A stretch of DNA of 64,000 bases, taken from the NCBI RefSeq assembly GCF_008017805.1, contig NZ_VRTT01000017.1:1-64000 (forward strand), given 5' to 3'. Origin of the DNA: Paenibacillus sp. N3.4 (lineage in GTDB: Bacteria > Bacillota > Bacilli > Paenibacillales > NBRC-103111). The notes beneath the pieces are model-generated. The model made no database searches and was not told the DNA's origin. It saw only the letters and a list, made by a program, of their open reading frames with translations. Below are positions 28,552 through 37,944 of the stretch, one piece after another. The number at the start of each line of letters is the position of its first letter. Position 1 is the first letter of the stretch. A program made the translations under genes and the position numbers.

Positions 28552-30171
28552 ATGCTCATTGTGGATGATGAAATTCTATTCGTAGAAGGGCTTAAATCAG
28601 ATTTGCACTGGGAGACGTTTGGGGTTTCAACTGTCCACACGGCTTATAATATTAGGCAAGCGAAGGAGATTTTTGAGGCTCATCCCATCGATATCATGCT
28701 TTGTGACATTGAAATGCCGCAAGGCAGCGGTCTAGAGCTCTTAACCTGGGTACGGGAGCATTATCCGAAAACGGAATCGATTTTCTTAACTTGTCATGCC
28801 GATTTCAAATTTGCGCAGCAAGCCATTCAGCTTGGCTGCTTCGATTATTTGTTGAAGCCGGTTGCTCTTGCTCAGCTGGAAGAGGTAATTGTGAAAGCAG
28901 GGGCAAAGATCAATAAAGAGAGTGAACTTCAGCAATACAGCCGTTACGGCCAATTTTGGGTCCAGCACCAGCCGATCCTGATTGAGCGATTTTGGCTCGA
29001 TATTTTGCATGAAACCATTCCGTCAAATTTGGAAGCTATTCGAGAGTCTGCCGCGGATCGCAATATCCCTTTTTCAGAGGAAATGAGGTTTTTGCCTGTT
29101 CTGATCAGCGTGCAACGCTTTTATAAAGAGTTGAGTTTGCGCGATGAGAAGATTCTGGAATATGCCATTCAAAACAGCGCCGAAGAAATGATCGTTGAAC
29201 ACAAAGAGAAGGGACAAGTGCTGCAATTGGGCAGCCAAAATCTGCTGGCGATCGTGTCTTGGGATCAGGAAGCGGAACCGGAGATGGAGCGATTGAAACA
29301 AAAGTGCGAAGATTTCATCACTTCTTGTAGACAGTTCTTCTATTGCGATATCTCCTGCTACATCGGGAACCGGGCGTTCGTACACGAACTGCCATCGATG
29401 GTTCACGAGCTGTCTCATCTCGATAAAAACAATGTTGCTTATAACAATACAGTTTTCATGCTATCTGGAAAAAAACAATTCTCCAAGCCCGTTGTAATGC
29501 CGGATCTACCTGTGTGGTCGGTCATGTTGAAAGAAGGTTCAATGACGAAGGTGTTGTCGGAGGCTGAGCGTTATTTGGAGAGCATGATGAATACAGGAGA
29601 ACTAGATGCGAAGGTGTTGCATCAATTTCATCACGATTTCCTGCAAATGGTGTATCACGTCATCATGCTCAAAGGCATTCAGGCACGCGAGCTGTTAAGT
29701 GATGCCGTATCGATTGAGCTTGCACCGCGTGCTACGCGTTCTGTAACGGATACGATTGCATGGATCAAGCACATCATGGAGAGATCTCTTCAATACGTGA
29801 ATACGGTTGAACAAACGCAATCCGTCGCGGAGCGTGTTAGAAATCATATTGCGCTTCATTTAAATGAACAAGAGCTGTCACGCGAGGAAATTGCTAATCA
29901 TGTCTACTTGAATCCGGATTATCTGGATCGCATCTTCAAGAAAGAAACCGGTATATCGGTTACTGAATATTTGGTTCAGGAGCGTATGGGAATGGCCAAG
30001 GAGCTGTTGTCCAAAAGCGGCATGTCGATCAGCAGCATCGCCGCGCATGTCGGGTACTCGAATCTCGCGCATTTCTCCAAACGATTCAAAAGTGTGACCG
30101 GTATGAACCCGAATGATTATCGACAACAGCATGGTCGGAATGGTACAAACGGAAAGTCGAAAACGGAGTAG
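28552..30171 (+). CDS. YesN-type response regulator with AraC domain (system 2)
   Basis: About 540 residues. Receiver: DDE directly after the start, Asp in IMLCDIEMPQGSG near 46, Lys in YLLKPV. C-terminal AraC double helix-turn-helix: EEIANHVYLNPDYLDRIFKK and YSNLAHFSKRFKSVTGMNP. The ribosome site AAAGGAG fits an ATG at 28544, which overlaps the kinase stop but is in the wrong frame; the in-frame ATG at 28552 lacks the usual few residues before LIVDDE. One missing A in ATGATGCAATG would explain this (expected MMQMLIVDDE). The last codons overlap copy B of the promoter motif, so the motif is partly coding here. Likely activator of the motif promoters. Confidence 0.9.
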   Translation: MLIVDDEILFVEGLKSDLHWETFGVSTVHTAYNIRQAKEIFEAHPIDIMLCDIEMPQGSGLELLTWVREHYPKTESIFLTCHADFKFAQQAIQLGCFDYLLKPVALAQLEEVIVKAGAKINKESELQQYSRYGQFWVQHQPILIERFWLDILHETIPSNLEAIRESAADRNIPFSEEMRFLPVLISVQRFYKELSLRDEKILEYAIQNSAEEMIVEHKEKGQVLQLGSQNLLAIVSWDQEAEPEMERLKQKCEDFITSCRQFFYCDISCYIGNRAFVHELPSMVHELSHLDKNNVAYNNTVFMLSGKKQFSKPVVMPDLPVWSVMLKEGSMTKVLSEAERYLESMMNTGELDAKVLHQFHHDFLQMVYHVIMLKGIQARELLSDAVSIELAPRATRSVTDTIAWIKHIMERSLQYVNTVEQTQSVAERVRNHIALHLNEQELSREEIANHVYLNPDYLDRIFKKETGISVTEYLVQERMGMAKELLSKSGMSISSIAAHVGYSNLAHFSKRFKSVTGMNPNDYRQQHGRNGTNGKSKTE

Positions 30172-30197
30172 TGACAGTTTGGGTGGGTACTTATAAT
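30131..30197 (+). promoter_or_regulatory. Regulated promoter with shared 44-base motif, copy B
   Basis: ATGGTCGGAATGGTACAAAC, GGAAAGTCGAAAACGGAGTA, GTGAC, then 16 bases and TATAAT at 30192-30197. The motif covers the last 13 codons and stop of the upstream regulator gene. It faces the solute-binding protein gene at 30236. Confidence 0.8.
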
Positions 30198-30235
30198 GAA
30201 ATTGTTCGGATAACAACAAATAAAAGGAGATAACC

Positions 30236-31740
30236 ATGAAGAAAAGATTGAGTTTCTTAAGTTCGATTGTCGCATTGACGGTTATTGTTTCAGGTTGCGG
30301 TTCCGAGAATGGTGCAGCAAGTCCCAAGAAGCAGGACGACAAGAAGACCGAAGCGCCATATGAGCTCACGGTGGCGATTCCTGTTAAAGGCGCAATTCCG
30401 AAAGACATGCAGCTGGTGAATGACGAGATTAACAAAATTGCCAAAGAGAAAATTAACGCCACTGTTAAGCTGTTGCCTATCAGTTACAGTGCATATGTGA
30501 ATCAAATGAATTTGATGATGACTAGCGGAGAAAAGCTCGATTTAATGGTGGTGTGGGGAGCATTCTACTCCAGCTATGTCGCAAAAGGACAAGTGCTTGC
30601 GCTTGATGATTTGCTTACCAAGCATGGCAAGAATATTTCAGAATCGTTGGGGCCTGTATTTCTAAATGCTCCGAAAGTAAAGGGTAAAATTTACGGCGTG
30701 CCGACCATTCGTGATTTAGCGCAAGATTACGGATTTATCATGAGAAAAGACTTGGTAACCAAATACAACATCGATTTAAGTATGTAAAAAAATTGGAAGA
30801 TCTTGAAAGTGTACTAAAGAAACTCAAAGAAAACGAGCCGAGCATGGCTCCTATGACGAATAAGGTGAATAGCTCCCTATACGGAACGTTTAGCACGAGA
30901 GATTCTTTGGGGGACGATTTAGGGGTGCTTCTGAATAATGGTCAAGGCGAGCTGAAACTCGTGAACTGGTACGAGACTCCTGAATATGCCGACATGGTGA
31001 AGCTCATGAGAAAATGGAACCAAGCGGGATACGCGATTAAAGATGTCGTGACAAACAAAGAAAGTGAAAACACCATTATAAAAGCAGGTAAAGCAGCAGG
31101 GAATATCACGCACATGAAACCGGGCTTTGCTGAACAGCAGTCGAAAATAGTCGGAACTGAAATGATCGCGGTCAAGCTTGCGCCAGCAGCCGCGAATACA
31201 AGTACGGTAAATAGCGTGATGTGGGGGATTTCCCAAGGTTCGAAAAATCCCGAGAAAGCTATGCAGTTCCTTAATCTCATGTACGCTGACAAAGATATTG
31301 TTAACTTATTCTCTTGGGGTATCGAAGGCAAGCATTATGTGAAAAAGCAAGATGGTTTTATTGGCTACCCTGCAGGAGTAGATGAGAATAATACGGGTTT
31401 CGCTTTGAACCAAGGGTTTATGTTCGGTAATTCGTTCCTTGCCGATGTATGGGAAGGTAATGACAAGAATGTATGGCAGGAAACGAAGAAGTTCAACGAA
31501 AGTGCAACCCGATCGAAAGCGCTTGGATTTACGTATGACAACACTTCGGTGAAGACAGAAGTTGCCGCTGTAAGCAACGTCGTGAATCAGTACCGATTAG
31601 GGCTGGAGGATGGAGCCTTCGATCCGGATAAAGAACTGCCTAAGTTCATTTCTGAGTTGAAAGCTGCCGGAATCGACAAAATTATTGCCGAAAAACAAAA
31701 ACAGTTGGATGCGTGGGCCAAAGAAAATAACGTGAAGTAA
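30236..31740 (+). pseudogene. LplA-type sugar-binding lipoprotein (system 2), single frameshift
   Basis: About 500 codons in two frames. Signal peptide with lipobox VSGC (Cys about 21), then an LplA/YtcQ-type binding domain. The first frame ends at TAA 30785 after YNIDLSM; the second continues VKKLEDLESVLKKLKENEPS and runs to 31740. Restoring one G (ATGGTAAAAAAATTGG) rejoins them. The second part has the family's late motif FSWGIEGKHYVKKQDGFIGY. AAGGAG precedes the ATG. It belongs with the permeases at 35874 and 36839 but is separated from them by four genes. Functional if the missing base is a sequencing error. Confidence 0.88.
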
Positions 31741-31771
31741 GCGAAATATCGGAGAAATTCAGGAGGATATA

Positions 31772-32557
31772 ATGGAAACAGCCTATAAGCAAAGAGTAGA
31801 GGAAATAGAACGCAGAACCAACTTGCGTAATTTAGGTGGATATTTCACGGCAGATGGAAGGACAATCAAGCCCAACCTATTGTTCCGTTCCGCAGAGCTG
31901 GCGGAAATGAACGAAGCGGATATCGCGTACTTGCAAGAAAACGGTTTGCGCTATATTTGCGATTTCCGTTCGGAAGGTGAACAAAAAGCAACGCCGAATC
32001 CAGTCGTTGCTGGCGCGGAAAACATCCATATATCCGTACTGGGTGGAGTTGTTAATCCACAGGAAATGATTGCAGTGATTAAGAAAATGGACATCGCTGA
32101 GTTCAAGGGAGATTGGCTGGAAAACGTTTATGTGCAGTTTGTCTCAGATCCAATTGCTCAAGCTGCTTATCGTCGATTTTTTGATTTGGTGCTGCAGGCA
32201 GAAGGCAGTCCGCTGCTCTGGCACTGTGCAGCAGGTAAAGACCGAACGGGATTTGCTGGAGCTATCTTGCTTCTTGCACTAGAGGTGCCGATGGAAACCG
32301 TTATGGAGGATTTCTTAAGAAGCAACAATAACCGGAAAGAAGCGATTGATCACATGCTTAGCTCGATTCAAGAGAAGCTAGGAGATGACAACAAGTTTGC
32401 AAAGGTTAGAGAAATGATGGCAGTAAAACAGGAATACTTGACTACGGCGCTGCATGCAATCATAGAGAATTATGGGACCATGGAAACTTATATGGAAGAA
32501 GTGCTCGGATTGACATCCGAAGCGCGCGAAAAACTGAAAAGCATTTATTTAGAGTAA
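31772..32557 (+). CDS. Protein-tyrosine/serine phosphatase family (Y_phosphatase3)
   Basis: 261 residues. N-terminal signature RTNLRNLGGYFTADGRTIKP NLLFRSAEL and the active site HCAAGKDRTGFAGA near residue 150 (Cys nucleophile, Arg in the P-loop, general acid upstream) define this family. Such enzymes occur repeatedly inside Lpl-type sugar loci; the natural substrate, a phosphoprotein or a sugar or inositol phosphate, is not known to me. AGGAGG precedes the ATG, and it follows the binding-protein gene by 31 bases in the same operon. Confidence 0.88.
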   Translation: METAYKQRVEEIERRTNLRNLGGYFTADGRTIKPNLLFRSAELAEMNEADIAYLQENGLRYICDFRSEGEQKATPNPVVAGAENIHISVLGGVVNPQEMIAVIKKMDIAEFKGDWLENVYVQFVSDPIAQAAYRRFFDLVLQAEGSPLLWHCAAGKDRTGFAGAILLLALEVPMETVMEDFLRSNNNRKEAIDHMLSSIQEKLGDDNKFAKVREMMAVKQEYLTTALHAIIENYGTMETYMEEVLGLTSEAREKLKSIYLE

Positions 32558-32599
32558 AAGTTAGAACTCCAAATAGTCATAAGAGAAGAGGGACGCTAC

Positions 32600-34300
32600 A
32601 TGGTTGATTTGCATGCAAAGCCTTTTCATCTAGACGATGATGGGATTGGATGGGTTAAGGACACGTTGGCCTCCATGGATCTTGCCGCCAAGGTGGGACA
32701 GCTGTTTTGTCCGATCGGATTCACCGATGACAAGGAGCAGCTAGCGAAGCTGACGCAAAAGATGAGAATCGGCGGCATACTGTATCGACCTGGTTCCGGG
32801 GAGAAAGTCCAGGAAACGCATCGCTATTTGCAGGAAACTTCGGAAATTCCGCTGCTTATTGCCGCCAATCTGGAAGCAGGGGGCAACGGCTCCGCTGTGG
32901 ATGGTACTTTTTTCGGCAAGCAATTGCAAGTTGCAGCTACGGACAATACGGAGATGGCTCGCAGGCTCGGCGTTATTGCTGCTCGGGAAGGCAGCGCAGT
33001 AGGTGTAAATTGGGCGTTCGCGCCAGTTGTGGATATCGACGTCAACTTCCGCAATCCAATCACGAATGTGAGAACGTTTGGTTCCGAACCAGAGCGCGTT
33101 GCTCGCATGAGCAAAGCTTATACGGCTACGGTTCAGGAACATGGCGTGGCTGTCTCGATTAAGCATTTCCCAGGCGACGGCGTGGATGAGCGCGATCATC
33201 ATTTGTTAACGTCGATCAACTCGTTGTCGGTCGAAGAGTGGGACGCCACTTTCGGCAATGTGTATCAAGAATGCATTGACGCCGGAGCCATGAGCGTTAT
33301 GGTCGGACATATTGCTTATCCTGCTTACAGCAAGCAACTTCGTCCTGAGCTCAAAGATACGGACATTATGCCTGGGACTTTGGCACCGGAGTTGTTGAAC
33401 GATCTGCTGCGCGGGAAGCTCGGATTTAATGGACTTATTACGACCGATGCTACGCCAATGGCCGGTTTTATGATGGCGATGAAGCGGGAGACAGCCGTTC
33501 CGGCTTCGATCGCTGCAGGTTGTGATATGTTCTTGTTTAATAAGAGTATCGAGGAAGACTTTTTCTTCATGATGAAAGGGATCGAGACGGGCATCCTGAC
33601 CGTGGAGCGGCTGGATGAAGCGGTGACACGCATTCTCGGTGTTAAAGCTTCGCTTGGTCTGCATACGAAGAAGCGGGAAGGGACCCTTGTGCCGGGCTTA
33701 GAGGCGCTATCCGTTCTGAAATGCGACGAGCATATGAGATGGGCTGGGGAATGTGCGGATCAATCCGTTACACTCGTGAAGGACACGCAGCAATTGCTGC
33801 CGATCAGCCCAGAGCGTCACAAGCGTATTTTACTCTTCTCGCTCGGCGGCGAGGATGGCTTGTTCAAATCAACGAACATTGCGCCTTACTTTATTTCCAA
33901 ACTGGAAGCGGAGGGTTTCGAGGTCAAGATATTTGATACGAAAAATTTCGATTTAAGGGCGATGTTTGCTGGGGTGAAGGCGATGACGGATCAGTATGAT
34001 GCTGCTATCTACTTCTCAAATATGGAGACCCACAGCAACCAAACCGTTGTCCGCATTAACTGGGCGCCTCCTTTTGGTCTAGATATGCCGTGGTTCATTC
34101 AAGAGCTGCCAACGATGTTTATTTCCGTGGCTAACCCTTACCATCTGCTGGATGTACCGCGTATACCAACGTTTATTAATGCGTATTCAGCCAGCGAGCA
34201 GGTCGTGGACGCGATTATCGAGAAGCTGCTGGGACGTTCCTCCTTCAAGGGGATCAACCCTGTAGATCCATTTTGCGGCTATTGGGATACACGTCTGTAA
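32600..34300 (+). CDS. GH3 glycosidase, beta-N-acetylhexosaminidase (NagZ)-like
   Basis: 566 residues, cytoplasmic (no signal peptide). Residues about 10-350 form the GH3 barrel: FAPVVDIDVNFRNPI near 138, KHFPGDGVDERDHH near 190 (the Asp/His loop typical of NagZ-type enzymes rather than beta-glucosidases) and GLITTDATPM near 275 with the Asp nucleophile. A second alpha/beta domain follows at 370-540. NagZ-type GH3 enzymes release beta-linked N-acetylglucosamine. In this operon it probably cleaves imported oligosaccharides. Exact substrate unproven. GAGGG before ATG. Confidence 0.85.
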   Translation: MVDLHAKPFHLDDDGIGWVKDTLASMDLAAKVGQLFCPIGFTDDKEQLAKLTQKMRIGGILYRPGSGEKVQETHRYLQETSEIPLLIAANLEAGGNGSAVDGTFFGKQLQVAATDNTEMARRLGVIAAREGSAVGVNWAFAPVVDIDVNFRNPITNVRTFGSEPERVARMSKAYTATVQEHGVAVSIKHFPGDGVDERDHHLLTSINSLSVEEWDATFGNVYQECIDAGAMSVMVGHIAYPAYSKQLRPELKDTDIMPGTLAPELLNDLLRGKLGFNGLITTDATPMAGFMMAMKRETAVPASIAAGCDMFLFNKSIEEDFFFMMKGIETGILTVERLDEAVTRILGVKASLGLHTKKREGTLVPGLEALSVLKCDEHMRWAGECADQSVTLVKDTQQLLPISPERHKRILLFSLGGEDGLFKSTNIAPYFISKLEAEGFEVKIFDTKNFDLRAMFAGVKAMTDQYDAAIYFSNMETHSNQTVVRINWAPPFGLDMPWFIQELPTMFISVANPYHLLDVPRIPTFINAYSASEQVVDAIIEKLLGRSSFKGINPVDPFCGYWDTRL

Positions 34301-34340
34301 GCAATACGTGCAAGCCGGACAATGAAAGGGGAATTTCAAC

Positions 34341-34985
34341 ATGTCAATACTTGCAGTCATTTTTGATTTGGACGGTGTGCTTGTGCATACAGATCAGTAT
34401 CACTACCAAGCATGGAAGCGAATGGCGGACGAAGAAGGTATTGTATTCGATGAGTCCCTCAATGACCGACTGCGTGGGGTTAGCCGGATGGAGAGCTTGG
34501 AAGTCATCCTTGAGAAGAGCAGCAGAACGTATACAAGTGCGGAAAAAGAAGCTTTGTCTGAGAAGAAGAACGGCTACTACCGCGAACTGCTTGACCGATT
34601 GACTCCCGCAGATGCGGCGCCTGGTTCTCGCGAGGTCATAGCTGCCTGCAAGCAGCAGGGGACTAAAGTCGCGATCGGATCATCCAGCCGGAATACGCCG
34701 ATCATTCTGGAAAGGCTTGGCTTTACGCACTTGTTTGAAGCTGTGGCGGATGGCAATGAGATCGTTAACAGTAAGCCGGATCCCGAAGTATTTCTACTCG
34801 CAGCCAAGAAGCTTGCCATAGATCCCGCATGTTGTCTCGTCGTAGAAGACGCGGAGGCTGGCCTTATCGCCGCTAAGCGTGCCGGTATGAAGTCGGCTGC
34901 CATTGGTACTGTGATAAACAGCCCGACTGCTGCTGACTATCGGCTTCATCGTTTGGAAGAGCTGACAGCTGTAATTTGGGGTTAA
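34341..34985 (+). CDS. pgmB: Beta-phosphoglucomutase-like HAD hydrolase
   Basis: 214 residues. HAD nucleophile motif VIFDLDGVLVHTDQYHYQAW at the N-terminus with the cap residues of beta-phosphoglucomutases (RLRGVSRMESLEVIL, equivalent to the phosphate-binding loop), motif II AIGSSSRNTP and motif III KPDPEVFLLAAKKL followed by VEDAEAGLIAAKRAGM. It would interconvert beta-glucose 1-phosphate and glucose 6-phosphate, or act on a similar hexose phosphate. AAAGGGG before ATG; last gene before the terminator at 34998. Confidence 0.87.
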   Translation: MSILAVIFDLDGVLVHTDQYHYQAWKRMADEEGIVFDESLNDRLRGVSRMESLEVILEKSSRTYTSAEKEALSEKKNGYYRELLDRLTPADAAPGSREVIAACKQQGTKVAIGSSSRNTPIILERLGFTHLFEAVADGNEIVNSKPDPEVFLLAAKKLAIDPACCLVVEDAEAGLIAAKRAGMKSAAIGTVINSPTAADYRLHRLEELTAVIWG

Positions 34986-34997
34986 ATAAACATAGGA

Positions 34998-35030
34998 AGA
35001 AGGAGCAGACGGTGGCTCCTTCTTTTTTTA
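34998..35030 (+). terminator. Rho-independent terminator
   Basis: AGAAGGAGC, eight-base loop, GCTCCTTCT, seven T. It ends the binding-protein/phosphatase/GH3/phosphoglucomutase transcript that begins at 30192. Confidence 0.9.
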
Positions 35031-35068
35031 TATTAAACGTCTCAATTTTACTTAAGGAGAGATCTTTC

Positions 35069-35755
35069 ATGATGCTCAGCATAGACGTTCATATTTTGAT
35101 TAAATTAGGACTTTCAGCTGCACTCGGGTTAATTATCGGTCTAGAACGTGAAGTTCGCAATAAGCCGCTAGGGCTGAAAACTTCGCTGGTCATTTGCTTA
35201 AGCAGTTGCTTGTTAACTATTGTTTCCATCGAATCCGCGAATAAATATGCAGTCCCAGGCTTGCATGTGATGGACCCCATGCGGCTAGCGGCACAAATCG
35301 TCAGTGGAATCGGTTTTATCGGAGCAGGGGTCATTCTAAGGAAGCATAACGATGTCATTATCGGTCTAACGACCGCTGCGATGATTTGGGGGACGGCAGG
35401 GCTAGGGATAGCGATTGGCGCGGGATTTTTCGTTGAAGCTTTTTTCGGGCTGGCACTTATTATGTTCTGTGTCATTGTGCTGCCTTATTTTATTAAGAAA
35501 GTCGGCCCGAAGCCATTGATTATGAAAGATCTGCGTGTAAAGCTCATCGTGTCCCATGATGCGAATTTAACCAGTATTATTAAAGCGATTATTGCAAAAG
35601 GGTACAAAATGAATAGCGTTCATATTAAAGAGCTGAACGGCGAACAGCAGGAGCTTAATTTCATCGTGTTCATCGACCGAAAGTATGCTTCTGAAGTGTA
35701 CGATGAGCTGAAAAGCATGACATACATCGAGATTGCCGAAGTGGAAACGCTTTAG
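35069..35755 (+). CDS. MgtC/SapB family membrane protein
   Basis: 228 residues from the ATG at 35069, preceded by AAGGAGA; the frame is open further upstream across the terminator but that part is not translated. Four to five membrane segments with the MgtC signature GLIIGLEREVRNKPLGLKTS near 20-40 and GIGFIGAGVILR near 85-96. An ACT-like cytoplasmic domain (LRVKLIVSHDANLTSIIKAI) forms the last 80 residues. MgtC proteins affect magnesium homeostasis and ATP synthase in other bacteria. It sits between the two halves of a sugar operon, an unusual place. Confidence 0.88.
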   Translation: MMLSIDVHILIKLGLSAALGLIIGLEREVRNKPLGLKTSLVICLSSCLLTIVSIESANKYAVPGLHVMDPMRLAAQIVSGIGFIGAGVILRKHNDVIIGLTTAAMIWGTAGLGIAIGAGFFVEAFFGLALIMFCVIVLPYFIKKVGPKPLIMKDLRVKLIVSHDANLTSIIKAIIAKGYKMNSVHIKELNGEQQELNFIVFIDRKYASEVYDELKSMTYIEIAEVETL

Positions 35756-35761
35756 AACGGC

Positions 35762-35827
35762 AGGTCGGAATCGTACAAACGGGAAGTCGAAAACGGAGTA
35801 GTGACTGTTCCGCCTAATTCCTATAAT
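35762..35827 (+). promoter_or_regulatory. Regulated promoter with shared 44-base motif, copy C
   Basis: AGGTCGGAATCGTACAAACG, GGAAGTCGAAAACGGAGTAG, TGAC, 16 bases, TATAAT at 35822-35827. Nearly identical to copy B over 44 bases. It faces the permease gene at 35874. Confidence 0.8.
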
Positions 35828-35873
35828 GAAAGTGTAAGCAAACAATAGATGCCATGAAGTGGAGGAAGTGAGT

Positions 35874-36824
35874 ATGATGACACAAGCAATAACGAATAAA
35901 TCCTCAACGAGTAAAAGGCTGAGCAGGTGGAAAAATTATTATCCGCTTTACCTTTTGATGATCCCAGGCGTGCTTTACTTGCTCATTAATAATTATGTAC
36001 CGATGTTCGGTGTTATCATCGCGTTTAAAGATATCAATTATCAGGCAGGCATTCTCGGCAGCGATTGGATTGGTTTTAAAAATTTTGAATACTTGTTCAA
36101 GACGAAAGATGCCTTAATCATTACACGCAATACGATTCTGTACAATTCGCTTTTTATCGTTGTACACACGGTCATAGCTATTTTTGTGGCGATTTTGCTG
36201 AATGAAGTGAAGAAGAAATTTTTATCCCGTTTTTATCAAAGTGTCATTTTGCTTCCTTATCTGATTTCGATGGTCATTGTCAGCTATCTCGTCTATTCCA
36301 TGTTAAGTGTCGAGTCAGGCTTGATGAACAAGGCCATTCTTCCGCTGTTCGGAATTGACAGCATTTCTTGGTATTCAGAAGCGAAGTACTGGCCGTACAT
36401 TCTGACACTGGTGCATATTTGGAAAGGTGTCGGATTCCTATGCGTCGTTTATTTAGCATCCATCATCAGCATCGACACGGAGTATTACGAGGCAGCGACA
36501 CTGGATGGCGCTTCAAGATGGTATCAGATTCGCTCCATTACCATCCCTTTGATTATGCCTGTCATTATAATGATGACCCTACTAGCGATCGGACGCATTT
36601 TTTATTCGGATTTCGGCTTGTTTTATCAAGTGCCAATGGATTCGGGCGCGTTGTCCAAAACGACAAATGTCATTGACACCTACGTGTATAGAGGTCTGAT
36701 GAACCTCGGGGATATCGGGATGTCATCGGCAGCCGGTCTGTACCAATCGCTTGTCGGATTCGTGTTGGTAATCGTATCCAACTATGCGGTGCGCAAATTC
36801 AGCAAAGACAATGCATTATTTTAG
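35874..36824 (+). CDS. LplB-type sugar ABC permease (system 2)
   Basis: 316 residues from ATG 35874, nine bases after GGAGG. Six membrane segments, N-terminal NNYVPMFGVIIAFKDINY signature of LplB proteins, EAA loop YEAATLDGASRWYQIRSITIP. It forms the channel with the permease at 36839. Its likely binding protein is at 30236. Confidence 0.93.
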   Translation: MMTQAITNKSSTSKRLSRWKNYYPLYLLMIPGVLYLLINNYVPMFGVIIAFKDINYQAGILGSDWIGFKNFEYLFKTKDALIITRNTILYNSLFIVVHTVIAIFVAILLNEVKKKFLSRFYQSVILLPYLISMVIVSYLVYSMLSVESGLMNKAILPLFGIDSISWYSEAKYWPYILTLVHIWKGVGFLCVVYLASIISIDTEYYEAATLDGASRWYQIRSITIPLIMPVIIMMTLLAIGRIFYSDFGLFYQVPMDSGALSKTTNVIDTYVYRGLMNLGDIGMSSAAGLYQSLVGFVLVIVSNYAVRKFSKDNALF

Positions 36825-36838
36825 AGGGGGAAAGATTC

Positions 36839-37726
36839 ATGGCACAAGATAGTAAAGCGCTGCAGTGGACTACTCATATTGTTCTGATTGCATTATCCGC
36901 TGCAAGCCTTCTGCCTTTTTTACTGCTCATCATGTCCTCCATTTCAAGTGAGACAAGCATTATTCAACATGGATACTCTCTGTTTCCGCAAGAATTTAGT
37001 TCCAAAGCGTATGTGTATTTACTGGATCACTGGCAAGAGTTGGGCCGTGCGTATGGGATTACCGTGTTCATTACGGTAGTGGGAACCACTGCCAGCTTAG
37101 CCATCACGTCGATGCTGGCGTATCCGATTTCCCGTCAAGATCTGCCATGGAAGAAATTTTGGGCATTCTTTGTTTTCTTTACACTTTTATTTAATGGGGG
37201 CCTTGTCCCTACGTACTTGATTTATACGCAGGTTTTGCATGTGAAAAATACGATTTGGGCGCTGCTTATTCCTGGACTGCTCATGAACGGATTTAACGTC
37301 CTGCTCGTCCGCACCTTCTTCATGACGTCCATTCCGCCAGCGCTTATCGAAGCGGCCAAAATCGATGGGGCGGGTGAGATTAAAACATTCTACAAAATCG
37401 TTCTCCCGCTGTCAGTTCCGATCATGGCGACCATCGGACTTTTCGAGGCCATCTTGTATTGGAACGATTGGTTTAACGGATTGACTTATGTGACCAACCC
37501 GAAGCTGTTTAGCATTCAAAATATTTTGAATCGGCTCATTCAAGATGTCCAATTTTTGAGCAGCAACTCCGACATGGCATCGGGCGCTGGGGCGAAGGTC
37601 GCAGAGCTTCCGAGCACATCGGTAAAAATGGCGATTGCTGTTGTCGGAGTACTTCCGATTTTGGTGGCGTATCCGTTCTTCCAAAAGTACTTCATCAAAG
37701 GGATTACAATTGGTTCTGTAAAATAG
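36839..37726 (+). CDS. LplC/YtcP-type sugar ABC permease (system 2)
   Basis: 295 residues, six membrane segments, EAA loop IEAAKIDGAGEIKTFYKIVLP and C-terminus QKYFIKGITIGSVK. GAGGGGG before ATG. Co-transcribed with the permease at 35874, 14 bases apart. Confidence 0.93.
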   Translation: MAQDSKALQWTTHIVLIALSAASLLPFLLLIMSSISSETSIIQHGYSLFPQEFSSKAYVYLLDHWQELGRAYGITVFITVVGTTASLAITSMLAYPISRQDLPWKKFWAFFVFFTLLFNGGLVPTYLIYTQVLHVKNTIWALLIPGLLMNGFNVLLVRTFFMTSIPPALIEAAKIDGAGEIKTFYKIVLPLSVPIMATIGLFEAILYWNDWFNGLTYVTNPKLFSIQNILNRLIQDVQFLSSNSDMASGAGAKVAELPSTSVKMAIAVVGVLPILVAYPFFQKYFIKGITIGSVK

Positions 37727-37751
37727 TGGGGAATATCGGGAGGATACGGCT

Positions 37752-37902
37752 ATGAAAGCAGTCATGATCATGTTCGATTCTTGATGGTGCAAAGCAAACC
37801 ATCGCCGGAAGTGAGTGAAGATGACGTTGTCCAGCTTGCGACGAGCTCGTTTGGCAATCATGCGCTGCGGCTTGTCGGTTTTCTGAAAATGCTCATGATG
37901 TA
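37752..37902 (+). pseudogene. Sulfatase start codons fused to an unrelated tail
   Basis: With GGGAGGA upstream, ATGAAAGCAGTCATGATCAT GTTCGATTC encodes MKAVMIMFDS, the same start as the sulfatase at 40044 (MKAVMLMFDS), but TGA follows at once. The next bases encode MVQSKPSPEVSEDDVVQLAT and on to FLKMLMM and TAA at 37902, a tail I cannot assign. A deletion has removed the body of a sulfatase gene and probably most of another gene. Confidence 0.65.
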
Positions 37903-37944
37903 ATGGATGACGGAGAGTATAAAACAGATAAAGGAGTTTGCCGG

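Noticed and set aside
34976-35068. Longer MgtC form starting at 34976
   Set aside because: It would translate through a terminator; ATG 35069 has AAGGAGA at the right distance.
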